Positions 1 through 11,138 are shown, numbered from the stretch's first letter. The stretch is 64,000 nucleotides of DNA from Thereva unica (GCA_949987705.1 CATLJY010000184.1:39785-103784), one strand, 5' to 3'. The notes: generated by a model not told the origin, from the letters alone. A program made the numbers and translations.

Positions 1-2
1 TT

Positions 3-554
3 CTTGCAGCACTGAAACGATTTATTGGACGTCGCGGTTTGTGCTCAGATATATACTCCGATTGTGGGTCAAATTTTATAGGTGCTAAAAGGGAATTGAA
101 CTCACATCTTACACATTGTCTCAAGGATTCTGAAAATTTCCTTAACATTTCCGGTATTAATTGGCATTTTAACCCACCCTCAGCTCCTCATTTCGGAGGA
201 TTGTGGGAGGCTGGTGTTAAATCCGTCAAATACCACTTGCGACGAGTTTTTCTCCAGTCGAATCTTACCTATGAAGAGTTTTCAACAGCTTTATCACAAA
301 TTGAGGCATGTCTCAATTCCAGACCTTTACAACCTTTGTCCGACGACCCACGGGATTTACAAGCTTTAACTCCTGGACATTTTCTAATTGGGCGTCCGTT
401 ACTAGCCCCTCCTGAGGTGATTACCGAAAATTTAACATCCACTGACCGGTGGAAATACGTGCAAACATTACAAAAACATTTCTGGGTAAGATGGTCTAAG
501 GAATATTTGAACAACTTACAGAATCGCCCAAAGTGGTTAGTCAAGAATACAGAT
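3..554 (+). pseudogene. BEL/Pao integrase, C-terminal half (interrupted)
   Basis: The frame is open from the window edge, so the gene begins upstream. It encodes the core and end of a BEL/Pao integrase, which inserts the retrotransposon cDNA into host DNA. The second catalytic aspartate lies in SDCGSNF (about residue 18 of the visible part) and the catalytic glutamate in HFGGLWEAGVKSV. The following ECLNSRPL-like and DLQALTPGHFLIG blocks are typical of BEL/Pao. The reading frame ends because a Polinton-like element is inserted at 555/556; the continuation (DUF5641) is at 15603-15805 on the same strand and in a compatible frame. Before that insertion this part of the gene seems to have been open, so the insertion itself is the visible break here. 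Family assignment is strong; the subfamily is not known. Confidence 0.9.
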
Positions 555-555
555 T
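550..555. repeat. Target site duplication CAGATT, left copy
   Basis: Six bases, CAGATT, sit directly before the Polinton-like left terminus (AGTAGTAGAGC). The same six bases follow its right terminus at 15597-15602. Six-base duplications are the known length for Polintons. Confidence 0.95.
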
Positions 556-565
556 AGTAGTAGAG

Positions 566-612
566 CTATGTCACTCCGGCGCCACCTCTCAGGTGGCTTC
601 GTAGTGACATAG
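566..612. repeat. Nested palindrome at the left terminus
   Basis: CTATGTCACT (566-575) pairs with AGTGACATAG (603-612), and inside it GCCACCT (581-587) pairs with AGGTGGC (591-597). It begins ten bases from the element end. A terminal hairpin could matter for replication or end recognition; this role is inference. Confidence 0.7.
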
Positions 613-1621
613 GATTTGGGGGGGGTCTGAAAGCTCTTCATGTACGTGTACGAGGTGTTTTAGGTTTGTGTCTTGGATAAGGTGGCTTGAAAGCTCTTCA
701 TGTATGGGTATGAGGTGTGAAGGTGGCTTAGAGTTGGTGTGTGGAGATGGGTGAAAGCTCTTTATGTACGTGTACGAGATGTTTTTGGGTTTGGGTCTTG
801 GGTAAGGTGGTTTGAAAGCTGTTTATGGAGGTTGGGTGTCTTGGATGGGGTGGCTTGGAGTTGGTGGGTGGAGATGGGTGAAAGCTCTGCATGTAGGTGT
901 GTGAGGTGTTTTGGGTGTGCGTCTTGGATGGGGTGGCCCAGAGTGGGCATGGGATTTGGCGTGTGGCCGGCGTGGGATTTGAAAGCTGTGTTGTTGGGTG
1001 CCACCTGTGGGAAGCTAGTTGAATTTCGGTGTTGATTTGGTCCAGAGCTGGCATGGGATTTGAGGTGTGACTTAAAGCTCTGGATGTATGTTTCTTGGAT
1101 AGGGTGGCGCAGAACGGGCATGGGATTTGGCCCAGAGCAGGCATGGGAATTGAAGGTGGCGCAGAAATGGCATGGGATATGGCCCAGAGCTGGCATGGGA
1201 TTTGGGGATGTGATGGAAGGCTCTGGATGTATCTTTGCGTGGTCCAGAACCGGCATGGGGTGGGAAGTTGGTGCGAGATGTGAGCGCCAGCTGTTAGAAG
1301 CTAGTTGAACTAAGAATTAAAGAAGCTCTTGGGGAACCTTTGGATAAATTTCTCTGTGAGTGGAATTAAACTAAGCTGTGTGTGTGTGGGGGATTGAGAG
1401 CTTTGGTTTCGAGATGTTTTCTGTAGTATTAATTCTGGTGCTTTGGAATGAGCTTTGATTCTGGAGCAAAAATATACATATAATTCAGTGAAGAACTGGA
1501 CTTTCAAGTAACACTAAGAATTAAATTAAGCTTTAGCTGAGATGGCTATATATTATTCTCGACAACAACCCGGTGCGATATCTGTAAGCTATGATCTGGA
1601 TTGCAACCATATGCCATGATA

Positions 1622-1690
<69 letters not shown>
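1622..1690. repeat. (ATT)n microsatellite in left terminal repeat
   Basis: About 23 units of ATT. The mirror copy at 14442-14531 has about 30 units of AAT, one of the clearest differences between the two terminal repeats. Confidence 0.95.
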
Positions 1691-2386
1691 CTTCCAAAGA
1701 ATTTTTAATGAGAATACTCACCTCAAGTCGCAATATTATAACAACCGCAACTTGAAAATTGCTAAGTGGTCAAAAAGATGAAAAAGATATTTCCCATAAG
1801 CATCAACAATGCAGCGAAGGCTCCCATTTTCATCAGACTTGTGATGCTGGATATATTATATTTTTAAACAATAAATTTAAGGTAAAATACCTTTCACAAA
1901 CCACAAATATTACACACACTAAGAAGTGGCAAAAAGCTGCCGCAAAAAATACTCGGTCACATACTAAAAACAATGAAGATTCCCATTATCAGCTAACTTA
2001 TGCCTTAATTATTCAATCTTGAACGTATTGGATAAATTCTATTATTTAAACTGATCACCTTAAGTGCTAATTGTACCCAATGAGTAAATTTTAATAACGG
2101 TTAAATAAGAAAACATCAGATTCCTTATCAAGCAAAGATGTGAAAATTTCAGTCTTCTCATGCTGCGAACGTTTATTGAGATAAACAAAGTGCATCAGTG
2201 AATGTAATCAGCAAGTTAGTACTGAAAAGAAAAAAATTAAACGCAGAGCAAACTTCTGAAATATTTAATAAAGTTAGGGTATTAAAAAGAATTGTTGTTG
2301 TACAAATAAAAAACCTATTAATTAGAACACATATTATTTTGTTTTATTCTGATAAATCGTACAATTATTTGTTTATTCAAGACACT

Positions 2387-2761
2387 TCACTTCTTTTTGT
2401 TGTTGTTGTTAGGATTGTAAAAATTAGGGATTTCACTTGAATTATCGGTATAAAAACTATAATTAACTGGAATGGCATCAATTTGTACAAACTTGAAAAT
2501 AAATGTCTTCCCCTGCGGTCCAGAATTGATTACGTGGAAATTTCCTTTGTTGTTGATGTCTTGTAAGGCTGCATCAGAAAGTGAACTGTACCTGGCTGGT
2601 AGCAAAAGCTGATGCTCCTTTAACTCGAGATGAATCCGAACACCATACACTGTTTCAAGCCTGCTTGCAGATTTTATTTTATATGGGGTTCCAAACTCCA
2701 TGTCGGACATCCTTAAGTATGGTGAGTATTCCAAGCTTTTGAGTTCTGTTGCTGTATCCAT
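2387..2761 (-). CDS. Small Polinton protein, possible OB-fold ssDNA-binding protein (left-repeat copy)
   Basis: A 124-residue protein reading outward, encoded inside the left terminal repeat and identical to the copy at 13360-13734. The start ATG at 2761 fits a short leader and a TATATAA-like site on the minus strand near 2833-2841. The pattern of YKI, then YGVRIHLELKEHQLLLPARYS, then FIFKF reminds me of small OB-fold proteins in Polintons and related viruses that may bind single-stranded DNA. That is recognition by eye, not a search result. The C-terminal tail is rich in asparagine and lysine. Lying within the terminal repeat makes the gene two-copy per element and would keep it homogenised with its twin. 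Confidence 0.6.
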   Translation of the reverse strand: MDTATELKSLEYSPYLRMSDMEFGTPYKIKSASRLETVYGVRIHLELKEHQLLLPARYSSLSDAALQDINNKGNFHVINSGPQGKTFIFKFVQIDAIPVNYSFYTDNSSEIPNFYNPNNNNKKK

Positions 2762-2832
2762 GTTTCTGGGGCTGATGCTGTTGATCTCCAGGTGGTTGGG
2801 GTTGAACTGCTAGCGTTCTCCTTCACAGTTCT

Positions 2833-2841
2833 CATTATATG
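2833..2841 (-). promoter_or_regulatory. TATA-like site for the left-repeat gene
   Basis: On the minus strand the text reads GCATATAAT, about 75 bp before the ATG at 2761. The right copy reads GTATATAAT, a slightly better TATA box. Confidence 0.4.
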
Positions 2842-2885
2842 CCCTAAATCTAGAAACATGATTGAACTTGTCCATGAGTCCATAG

Positions 2886-3182
2886 ATGCACCTGTCTAAA
2901 CAACTTTGGGGTGGAAGTTTTCATGATGCACCTGTGTAAACAACCTTTGGGGCCTAGGAATTCGCTACGTCAGCAGTTTTTGCACCTGCGTGAGAAAGCT
3001 ATAGACCGGAAGTTGGTAAATTGAATTGAATTCCATGCACCTGTGTAAACAACTTTTGGGGGGAAGGGGTAGGGATTTGCATGTCTGTGACTATGGTGAT
3101 GCAATTCCATCTAAGACAGCCGGATACCGGAAGTTGGTAAATTTTGTACTTGTCCATGAGTTCCATGCACCTATGTAAACAA
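2886..3182. repeat. Four iteron-like 18-bp motifs (left inner repeat)
   Basis: The motif TTGTTTACACAGGTGCAT (minus strand) occurs at 2886-2903, 2926-2943, 3035-3052 and 3165-3182 with at most one or two changes. Some copies are followed by a second shared block, ACCAACTTCCGG. Repeated short motifs upstream of a gene and next to the polymerase promoter could be binding sites; function unknown. Confidence 0.7.
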
Positions 3183-3257
3183 CACTTAGGGTCAGGAATT
3201 TGCTACATAGGCAGATTTGCATGATCGAACTTGTTCATGTTGTGCAATTGCGGGTAT

Positions 3258-3265
3258 TATAAAAG
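3258..3265 (+). promoter_or_regulatory. TATA box before the polymerase gene
   Basis: TATAAAAG lies in the short unique stretch between the left terminal repeat and the polymerase gene. An initiator-like TCACAGTTT follows about 28 bp downstream (near 3286), and the first good ATG (MDTRSIM) is at 3443. This placement is what a polymerase II promoter for the polymerase gene would look like. Confidence 0.55.
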
Positions 3266-3396
3266 AAGTAGTAGCAGTAGTATTTTCACAGTTTACAACG
3301 AGCATCCCGCGAGTTAACTAGTAAAGTGTTATTAATTACGACTCCTGCTAATACTGGTGATTTTAACAGTGAGCATCCAACCAATTTAACAAGTGC

Positions 3397-5081
3397 TAAG
3401 TGAAAAGTTTTGTTTTTGTTATTAATTATTATAACTTTTAAAATGGATACACGCAGCATTATGAGTGGACTAAATAAGCAAGCAGCAGATTGCTTAAGGG
3501 ACAGAGACGCTGCGCAAAGTGTTATTATTACAAAGGTGTGTGGTTTATTTATTAAAAAAATAAAAGCAGCATGCAGGGTTGAAAAGCGAAATCGGACCAA
3601 ACAACACTATCAAAATTGTATTGCGCAACTAAGATGCTTACAAGTATTGTTGAAAGCTGGCAGCAGCCACCATGGAGCAGGTGTGCAGGAAGGAGGAAGA
3701 ACTGAAAAAAGAAGTGCTCGTGTACGCTGGCAAGAGCTGCATAATGCGTTTGCATCACGAATCAGGACAGGCGTCATCATTAATATAAAGCACATCGAAG
3801 TGAAGCAATTTTTAAAGGATGGTTATGCTTTGTTTGAGCGGCGTGTTAAGAACATCTTAAAGAAGCATAATTTCATCAAGACATCAACGACTTTAAGCTG
3901 CGAGTATGTTAAGCATGGTGTTAATGATGGTGATGTGATAAGTGATATAAAATACTTTCACACCAAAACTACACCCATTGGGAGCACCGATGATCTGGAA
4001 CAGTGGTTTTTGAAAAACGTGCAGGATGATCTATTGACCCAGGTTGAGGAGTTCCAAGAGAAAGATAGCGGCTGGGCCTTACATACCATAGTGAACTTAA
4101 TGGTGCACATAAACAAATACGAGTCATTAAGAGGATCGTCATTTATAAAATTGCCGCAAAGCATCGCAGCAAAGCAGGCATGCGTAAATGTGAGGAATAA
4201 TGACAATGCATGTTTTCGTGGGCAGTGGTCTCTGCTTTGTATCCAGTAGAGTATAGGGATCACGCATATAGAACATCAAAGTACCCGCACTACAACAATG
4301 TGCTAAACTTGAGCGGGATTACTTTTCCAGTTACACTAAACCAAATAAAAACATTTGAAGAAAACAACAGATTATCAATTAATGTTTTCATACTGGAAAA
4401 GGAAAAGATGAGCGAATACACGACTGTTCCAACTTACTTAACGAAGAAGAAATTGGATAAACACATCAACCTGCTAATGATAAAGTCAAATTATGACGGC
4501 AGTGAGGATGGTGATGATAGTGACGGTGATAGTGATATTGTTTATCACTTCTGTTGGATTAAAGACTTGTCGCGTTTGGTGTGTAGCCAGGTTTCTAAAA
4601 ATAAACATAAAAAATATATCTGCGATAGATGTTTATTTTATTTTTATACTGAAGAAAAGCTCGCAGCGCACGTGCCTGAGTGTGAAAAGGTGAATGACTG
4701 TAAAGTTGCTTTTCATAAGGAGAAATTTATCACTTTTAAAAATTATAATTATAAGAATCCAATGCCATTTACAGTATATGCAGATTTGGAGTCAATATTG
4801 ATACCTGTTACCGATGGTGGTAGTAATGGTGATAAGACAAGGAAAATTCAAGAACATGAAGTTCATAGTATTGGATTATATTTTCACTGCTATTACGATG
4901 AATCTCTATCATTTTACCGATCGAATCGTGGAAAAACGTGTCTTCAGTGGTTTACATTGCAGCTGCAGGAGATCGCAAATATAGCCGAAGAGCAAATAAA
5001 GGATATAAAACCACTAGCACCGTTATCAGCGCAGGAAAAGTGCATTCAATTAAACCAACCATGCTGCCATATATGCGAGAA
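3397..5081 (+). repeat. Internal inverted duplication, arm 1
   Basis: This arm, the polymerase leader plus its first 1.64 kb, is repeated in reverse at 8938-10625. Homology starts at TAAGTGAAAAG and stops abruptly at GCGAGAA; on the other side each arm runs into unrelated sequence. Differences between the arms are scattered substitutions and a few indels. Confidence 0.9.
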
Positions 5082-7212
5082 ACCCTTTGCGCTTGGTGAA
5101 ACCAGAGTGAGGGATCATTGCCACCTCACAGGCAAATATCGTGGACCAGCACACAACAGCTGCAACATCAATTATAATGATTGTCGCAACATCCCAGTCA
5201 TTTTCCACAATTTATCAGGATATGATGCGCATTTCATAATCAAGGATATAGCATTAACCATACCAGGAAAAGTGGATCTTTTACCGTTGAACAAAGAGCG
5301 GTACATTTCATTTACCAAACACATTGAAAATAGCTCCATCAAGCTGAGATTCATCGACTCTTATAGATTTATGGATGAATCTTTGGATAAACTAGCCGGA
5401 CTGCTGCCTAAGGAAAAATTAAAAATAACAAAAGCTCAATGGCAAAACCTGGATGATGAAAGCTTCAACCTTCTCACGCGCAAAGGAGTTTTTCCATATG
5501 ACTTCATCGATGGTTGGGATAAATTGGAGTGTAATAGTTTACCTAGCGTGGAGCATTTTTATAATAAAATGATTGATGAGCCGATAACTGAAAAAGATTA
5601 TGAACATGCGGAAAAAGTGTGGGAAAAATTTAACATTAAAAGCCTGGGAGAGTATTCAGATTTGTATTTAAAAACAGATGTTCTTCTGCTGGCGGATATT
5701 TTTACAAATTTTAGAGCTATGGGACTGGAGACTTACAAACTTGACCCTGCACACGTCTTCACACTGCCTGAATATACATGGACAGCGATGCTGTATTACA
5801 CGGGAGTGCGCTTAGAAAGGATAATGGATGTTGACATTCTTTTATTTATTGAAAAATCTTGCCGAGGTGGAATTAGCCAATGCTGCTGCAGATATAGTGA
5901 AGCCAACAATAAATATATGAAAAACTTTAAGCCGGATGAAGAAACTAAATATCTGATGTACTATGATGTGAATAATTTATATGGATGGGCCATGTCGCAA
6001 TCACTTCCAACCGGAAACTTTAAATGGATTGATAATGTTGATGTTATGAGTGTTGATGATAATTCACCGATCGGCTATATGTTGGAGGTAGATCTTGAAT
6101 ACCCGCAGGAGCTGCATAATTTGCATAAAGATTTTCCATTTTGCCCCACTCATTCAGCACCACCAGGATCAAAACAAGGCAAACTTTTAACCACTTTACA
6201 CACCAAAGAAAAATATGTTATACATTATCGCAACCTAAAACAATGTTTATCACATGGACTAATACTCAAGAAAATTCACCGCATTCTGCAGTTCGATCAA
6301 TCACCATGGCTTAAACCATATGTGGACTTAAATACAGATAAAAGGAAACAAGCCAAAAATGCCTACGAGAAGAACCAATATAAGAAAATAATTAATGCTG
6401 TTTTCGGAAAAACTATGGAAAATGTGCGAAAATATTCAAACATAAAACTATGTACAAAGTGGGAGGGGCGGTATGGCGCTAGAAACCTCATTGCAGCACC
6501 GAATTTCCATAGTCGCACAATTTTCAATGAAAATTTAGTAGCAGTTGAATTACGAAAGCTGGTAGTTAAATTCGATAAACCATTATACATTGGTATGGCG
6601 ATTCTCGATATTTCTAAAATAGCACTGTACGAATTCCATTATGACTTTATGCTAAAAGAGTTGGATGCTGATAAATGCAAAATAATGTACATGGATACGG
6701 ATTCATTAGTATATGAAATAAAAAATGTTGACATATACAATATTATGAAGAAAAACATAGATAAATTTGATACTAGTGATTATCCTATGACCAACCGGTT
6801 TAATATGCCGCAAGCAAATAAAAAAGTTCCTGGATTGATGAAAGATGAATTAAATGGCAGAATAATGACATTGTTTGTAGGCTTAAGGTCTAAAATGTAC
6901 TCCCTTGAAATAGATGGTGTTGATGAAGTGAAGAAAGCAAAAGGGGTAAAGAAGAACGTTGTGGCGAAAACTTTGCAGATTAGCGACTATATTGAATGTT
7001 TGCAAAATTCAAAAAGCAAGATAGCTGAGCAAAAAAGCATTCGTTCATATAGTCATAAAGTGTACACTTTAAACCAAGCAAAGATCGCTTTAAACCCACA
7101 GGATGATAAACGCTGCATTATGGACAACGGGATCGACACTCTACCATGGGGACATTTTTCAGTGCAGCAGCAGCAGCAGCAGCAGCAGCAAGAAGACATG
7201 GATGTAGAATAA
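3443..7212 (+). pseudogene. Protein-primed family-B DNA polymerase of the Polinton (one frameshift)
   Basis: This gene would replicate the element from a terminal protein primer. It starts MDTRSIMSGLNKQ at 3443 and breaks near 4211, where one base is missing compared with the inverted copy; the rest is a 1000-residue frame (4210-7212). In that frame: exonuclease I aspartate and glutamate in YADLES (about 192-194), a C/H-rich finger ending HCHLTGKYRG (about 280-312), exonuclease II FHNLSGYDAH (332-341), exonuclease III YLKTDVLLLAD (about 490), polymerase motif A YDVNNLYG (585-592), motif B NAVFGK (about 729), motif C MDTDS (about 828-832), and the family's usual end TLPWGHF. A CAG run then adds nine glutamines. 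All catalytic residues I looked for are present, so the break is probably recent. AATAAA follows at 7245. Confidence 0.9.
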
Positions 7213-7267
7213 AATTCACACAAGTGCAATATGTAAATAGTATGAATAAAAGAATAATTATAACTTT

Positions 7268-7744
7268 TTATAAAAAATTTGTTTTATTTAAAAATTCCCT
7301 TATTACAAAAACATTTTTCAGAGCACATCGGCCTTCGTGTATTATGCAGGATAAGAAGCCATTTGTTGTTGTTGTTGTTGTTGATAGTTTGGGGCATCCC
7401 TCCTCTTCTACATCATATATGGTTAGCTCCTCTCCAAATAATTCCTGAATCCATTGTTTCTTTTTAGCTCCTTTAACATAGATTATTTTATCATGCAGCA
7501 GATCTCCAACTGAATATAGTGTGCGGTAGGGAATGTATCCATCACCCCATCTGAATCCATGATGATTGCGTCTGAGCCACTCAACTTGTTTCTTTTCAGA
7601 TCGAGTTAGTTGTTTATGTGCAAATGGTGGTTGGAATATGTAGTGCTGCATTTGATTTTCACAATTTAAAAGGGCCAATTCTTTGAAAATAAATTGATTG
7701 TTTTGTAATTTGAATCCTTGAAGATCGATGATAATGGCATCCAT
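7268..7744 (-). CDS. Conserved Polinton-associated protein of unknown function
   Basis: A protein of about 158 residues starting at the ATG at 7744, one base after the stop of the capsid-like gene. It opens MDAIIIDLQGFK and continues with FIFKELALL, FQPPF, a block of NHHGFRWGDGYIPY, and YVKGAKKKQWIQELF. I recognise this pattern from insect genomes, where it tends to sit next to other Polinton genes, but I do not know a proven function. The aspartate-containing first strand and VKG block could suggest an RNase H-like fold; that is a guess. A threonine run (ACA repeats) near residue 128 is a slippage product. It is convergent with the polymerase gene, with 55 bp between the two stops. Confidence 0.65.
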   Translation of the reverse strand: MDAIIIDLQGFKLQNNQFIFKELALLNCENQMQHYIFQPPFAHKQLTRSEKKQVEWLRRNHHGFRWGDGYIPYRTLYSVGDLLHDKIIYVKGAKKKQWIQELFGEELTIYDVEEEGCPKLSTTTTTTNGFLSCIIHEGRCALKNVFVIREFLNKTNFL

Positions 7745-7745
7745 T

Positions 7746-8937
7746 TCAAGCAATTTTCCTGACTTCGTTGGTTAGAGGTGTATATTCCACTATTCGATCA
7801 TGTAGCAATAAACAGTATGCTGTTGTGTTAGTGGGAACGTTTTCCGATGTTTTGAATTCCAACCTTATATCCACAGGACCTGTTTTAATGGTTTCGTTTT
7901 GCCGAGAGCAATCAATGACTACGATCGGAGCATCACGCATAAACTCTTCCCTTGAGAGTAGTGGCTGCAACTGGCGTCCATAGTATGAAGTTTGGAATTT
8001 TATATACATATCATATAGGAGAGCGTATTTATGAGCATCAAATTTCAAGTTCAGGTCATCATATGGGTATGATTCCGAATTCAAGTGTACTTTAACATCT
8101 GTCAGCTTGCAGTGGTCAAACTTACTGACATCCTTTGTTTTATCATTTTTACGATTTGTTTGGAGAGCTAGTATGACATATCGAGGCTTCTCCATCTGCG
8201 ATGACGTTTTGACAGACCACGTGTGATGAGTCGTTGCTGGTAGCGTGGGGTACTCGTATATGTCCCAGCTCCTAAATGGCATTTGTATTTCACGACCGCT
8301 TTCAATGATTTTATATAAAGCAATTTTCTCATGATCGGCCACATTAACATGGAGAATGCGCCACTGAAGCTTCGAGATTGAGATGTTTACATCATCTGTC
8401 GGTGATATGACCGCATCTTCATCCATCCTGCTTCGTATTAATATGAGTTCATGTTTAGCGTTGGCGATAATTTTATTGTAATCTTCAGCAAAGCCCAGCA
8501 ATGTTTTTAGAGGGATGCAGAAATTGAAGAATCCATGGGGGGATGTAATTGATTTATCCGGCGACCAACTAGCGTTGTATAACATGCGACTCTCATTTGG
8601 GTTTAATGATATGTAATTTTTTAGTGTTGTTGCTATTCCAAGATTTCGAGTTCTATCAATTTCTACACCATTGATTTCATAGCGAATTTCCTCAAAGAGA
8701 AACGCTATAGCATTATTTACTAGCCCTGCAGTGCTGGATATTGTTCCGTCGGGTTTAGTTACTGTTCCCTTAATGTATATGAAACTTTCAGCTGGGAGGA
8801 TATACAGGTCTTGGTTTTGCACTGGAATGCGGGTTTCATCACTGTTTTTAAATGAAGAGGTGAACGATGAGTAAGTGTGGTAGTCAATTTTTGTTATGCT
8901 ATTATCATGGCTTGTGCCTTCAGTAATATCCAAGATG
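7746..8937 (-). CDS. Double-jelly-roll capsid-like protein (5' end replaced by polymerase fragment)
   Basis: About 396 residues, from ILDITEGTSHDNS to NEVRKIA. The text RIPVQNQDLYILPAESFIYI, then NAIAFLFEEIRYEINGVEID and TTLKNYISLNP, matches what I recall of the double jelly-roll-like domain family (PF21738) found in arthropod Polinton-type elements, so it is the likely capsid or capsid-related protein. The protein would form the virion shell if the element makes particles. It is shorter than the hexon-like capsid proteins usually described in Polintons. Its own start codon is not visible: directly upstream the frame runs without a stop into a reversed copy of the polymerase gene, giving one 727-residue chimeric frame (7746-9929). 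Family call is by eye. Confidence 0.65.
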
Positions 8938-10579
8938 TTCTCGCATATATGGCAGCATGGTTGGTTTAATTGAATGCACTTTTCCTGCGCTGATAACGGT
9001 GCTAGTGGTTTTATATCCTTTATTTGCTCTTCGGCTATATTTGCGATCTCCTGCAGCTGCAATGTAAACCACTGAAGACACGTTTTTCCACGATTCGATC
9101 GGTAAAATGATAGAGATTCATCGTAATAGCAGTGAAAATATAATCCAATACTATGAACTTCATGTTCTTGAATTTTCCTTGTCTTATCACCATTACTACC
9201 ACCATCGGTAACAGGTATCAATATTGACTCCAAATCTGCATATACTGTAAATGGTACCGGATTCTTGTAATTATAATTTTTAAAAGTGATAAATTTCTCC
9301 TTGTGAAAAGCAACTTTACAGTCATTCACCTTTTCACACTCAGACACATGCGCTGCGAGCATTTCTTCAGTATAAAAATAAAATAAACATCTATCGCAGA
9401 TATATTTTTTATGTTTATTTTTAGAAACCTGGCTACACACCAAACGCGACAAGTCTTTAATCCAACAGAAGTGATAAACAATATCACTATCACCGTCACT
9501 ATCATCACCATCCTCACTGCAGCCATAATTTGACTTTATCATTAGCAGGTTGATGTGTTTATCCAATTTCTTCTTCGTTAAGTAAGCTGGAACAGTCGTG
9601 TATTCGCTCATCTTTTCCTTTTCCAGTATGAAAACATTAATTGATAATCCACTGTTTGCTTCAAATGTTTTTATTTGACTCAGTGTAACTGGAAAAGTAA
9701 TCCCGCTCAAGTTTAGCACATTGTTGTAGTGCGGGTACTTTGATGTTCTATAAGCATGATCCCCGTGCTCTACTGGATACAAAGCTGAGACCACTGCCCA
9801 CGCAAAGCATGCATTATCATTATTTCTCACATTTACGCATACCTGTTTTGCTGCGATGCTTTGTGGCAATTTTATATAGGATGATCCTCTTAATGGTTCG
9901 TATTTGTTTATATGCACCATTAAGTTCACTATGGTATGTAAAGCCCAACCGCTATCTCTCTCTCTTGGAACTCCTCAACCTGGGTCAATAGATCATCCTG
10001 CACGTTTTTCAAAAACCACTGTTCCAGATCATCGGTGCTCCCAATGGGTGTAGTTTTGGTGTGAAAGTATTTTATGTCGCTTATAATATCACCATCATTA
10101 ACACCATGCTTAACATACTCGCAGCTTAAAGTCGTTGATATCTTGATGAAATTGTGCTTCTTTAAAATGTTCTTAACGCGCCGCTCAAACAAAGCATAAC
10201 CATCCTTTAGAAATTGCTTCACTTCGATGTGCTTTATATTAATGATGACGCATGTCCTGATTCGTAATGCAAACGCATTATGCAGCTCTTCCCAGCGTAC
10301 ACGAGCACTTCTTTTTTCACTTCTTCCTCCTTCCTGCACACCTGCTCCATGGTGGCTGCTGCCAGCTTTCAACAATACTTGTAAACCTCTTAGTTGCGCA
10401 ATACAATTTTGATAGTGTTGTTTGGTCCCAATCTGCTTTTCAGCCCTGCATGCTGCTTTTATTTTTTTAATGAATAAACTACACACTTTGGTAATAATTA
10501 CACTTTGCGCAGCGTCTCTGCCTCTTAAGCAATCTGCGGCTTGCTTATTTAGTCCACTCATAATGCGGCGTGTATCCAT
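8938..10579 (-). pseudogene. Second, truncated copy of the polymerase 5' part
   Basis: A reversed copy of 3397-5081. It starts MDTRRIMSGLNKQ (ATG at 10579) and ends at CCHICEN, before exonuclease II and all polymerase motifs, so it cannot be an active polymerase. Near 9953-9966 a GA run is two bases longer than in arm 1 and shifts the frame (gene part 1 ends after EEFQE). At the site where arm 1 is broken (FAWAVVSALY here) this copy is in frame. From 9929 to 8938 it is open and reads straight into the capsid-like gene. Could it supply an N-terminal domain to the capsid protein? More likely it is a duplication scar. Confidence 0.85.
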
Positions 10580-10625
10580 TTTAAAAGTTATAATAATTAA
10601 TAACAAAAACAAAACTTTTCACTTA
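8938..10625 (-). repeat. Internal inverted duplication, arm 2
   Basis: Reverse copy of 3397-5081, 1688 bp. Inner edge at 8938 joins capsid-like sequence; outer edge at 10625 joins the ATPase fragment. The two arms are separated by about 3.9 kb that holds the rest of the polymerase, the small conserved gene and the capsid-like gene. Confidence 0.9.
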
Positions 10626-11101
10626 AGTCGCTAAGTCAGCCGAAATACGAGTATTTAGGAGAAGTTGTAGCTCACATATCAGGTTTGGGCTATTATACGT
10701 TTTCTAACAACCGCGATGTTATACCACCGGAGGAAGCAAAGCCAAACTCAATTTTCATCTTTGATGATGTAGCCTGCGATAAACAAAATAATATTAGAGC
10801 CTACTTTTGTATGGGGAGACATAACGACATTGACAGCTTTTACCTCTGTCAAACTTATACTCATATACCAAAGCATCTAATCCGAGATAATGCAAACTTT
10901 CTGATCATATTCAAACAAGATGATTTGAACCTGAAGCATGTATACAATGATCATGTGAATAGTGATATGGAATTCGCAAAGTTCAGAAAAGCGTGTGCAA
11001 ACTGTTGGAAAGACAAATATGGATTCTTAGTAATTGATAAGGACAGCCCCATGGGCAAAGGTCGATATCGAAAAGGCTTTGATGTATTCATGAGCCTATG
11101 A
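10626..11101 (+). pseudogene. Packaging ATPase (A32/FtsK-HerA type), 5'-truncated
   Basis: The frame is open from the duplication junction. It reads SQPKYEYLG, then the Walker B-like SIFIFDDVACDKQ, then FCMGRHNDIDSFYLCQTY, HLIRDNANFLIIFKQDD, YNDHVNSDM and GFLVIDKD. This order is that of the Polinton ATPase thought to pump DNA into capsids. The Walker A loop and everything before it are absent; they would lie exactly where arm 2 of the inverted duplication ends. No ATG begins the fragment, so it is probably dead as an ATPase. The stop at 11099-11101 is followed by a minisatellite, and the terminal part looks complete. Confidence 0.85.
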
Positions 11102-11138
11102 AGGAGCCCACCTAATCAGCTGACCAGGTCTTTCAGCT

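Larger units (their letters stand above)
556..3186 (+). repeat. Polinton terminal inverted repeat, left (about 2.63 kb)
   Basis: This stretch is the reverse complement of 12929-15596 with few differences by eye. Outer 700 bp: G-rich, diverged tandem units containing GAAAGCTCTTCATGTACGTG-like text and GGCATGGGATTTGG-like text. Then an ATT microsatellite, AT-rich DNA, a small gene (2387-2761) and four copies of an 18-bp motif. Homology stops near 3186 at CAACAC. The microsatellite is about 20 bp shorter than in the right copy. Confidence 0.9.

Noticed and set aside
739..1308. Open frames in the outer terminal repeat of the Polinton (both strands)
   Set aside because: G-rich/C-rich tandem units with low complexity. 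Mirror frames appear at 14854-15422 only because the sequence is an inverted repeat.
1759..2022. An 87-codon frame (MLSGQKDEKDISHK) in the left terminal repeat, mirrored at 14109-14372
   Set aside because: Identical in both repeats by descent, lysine/histidine-rich, with no TATA box or poly(A) signal around it and no family recognised.
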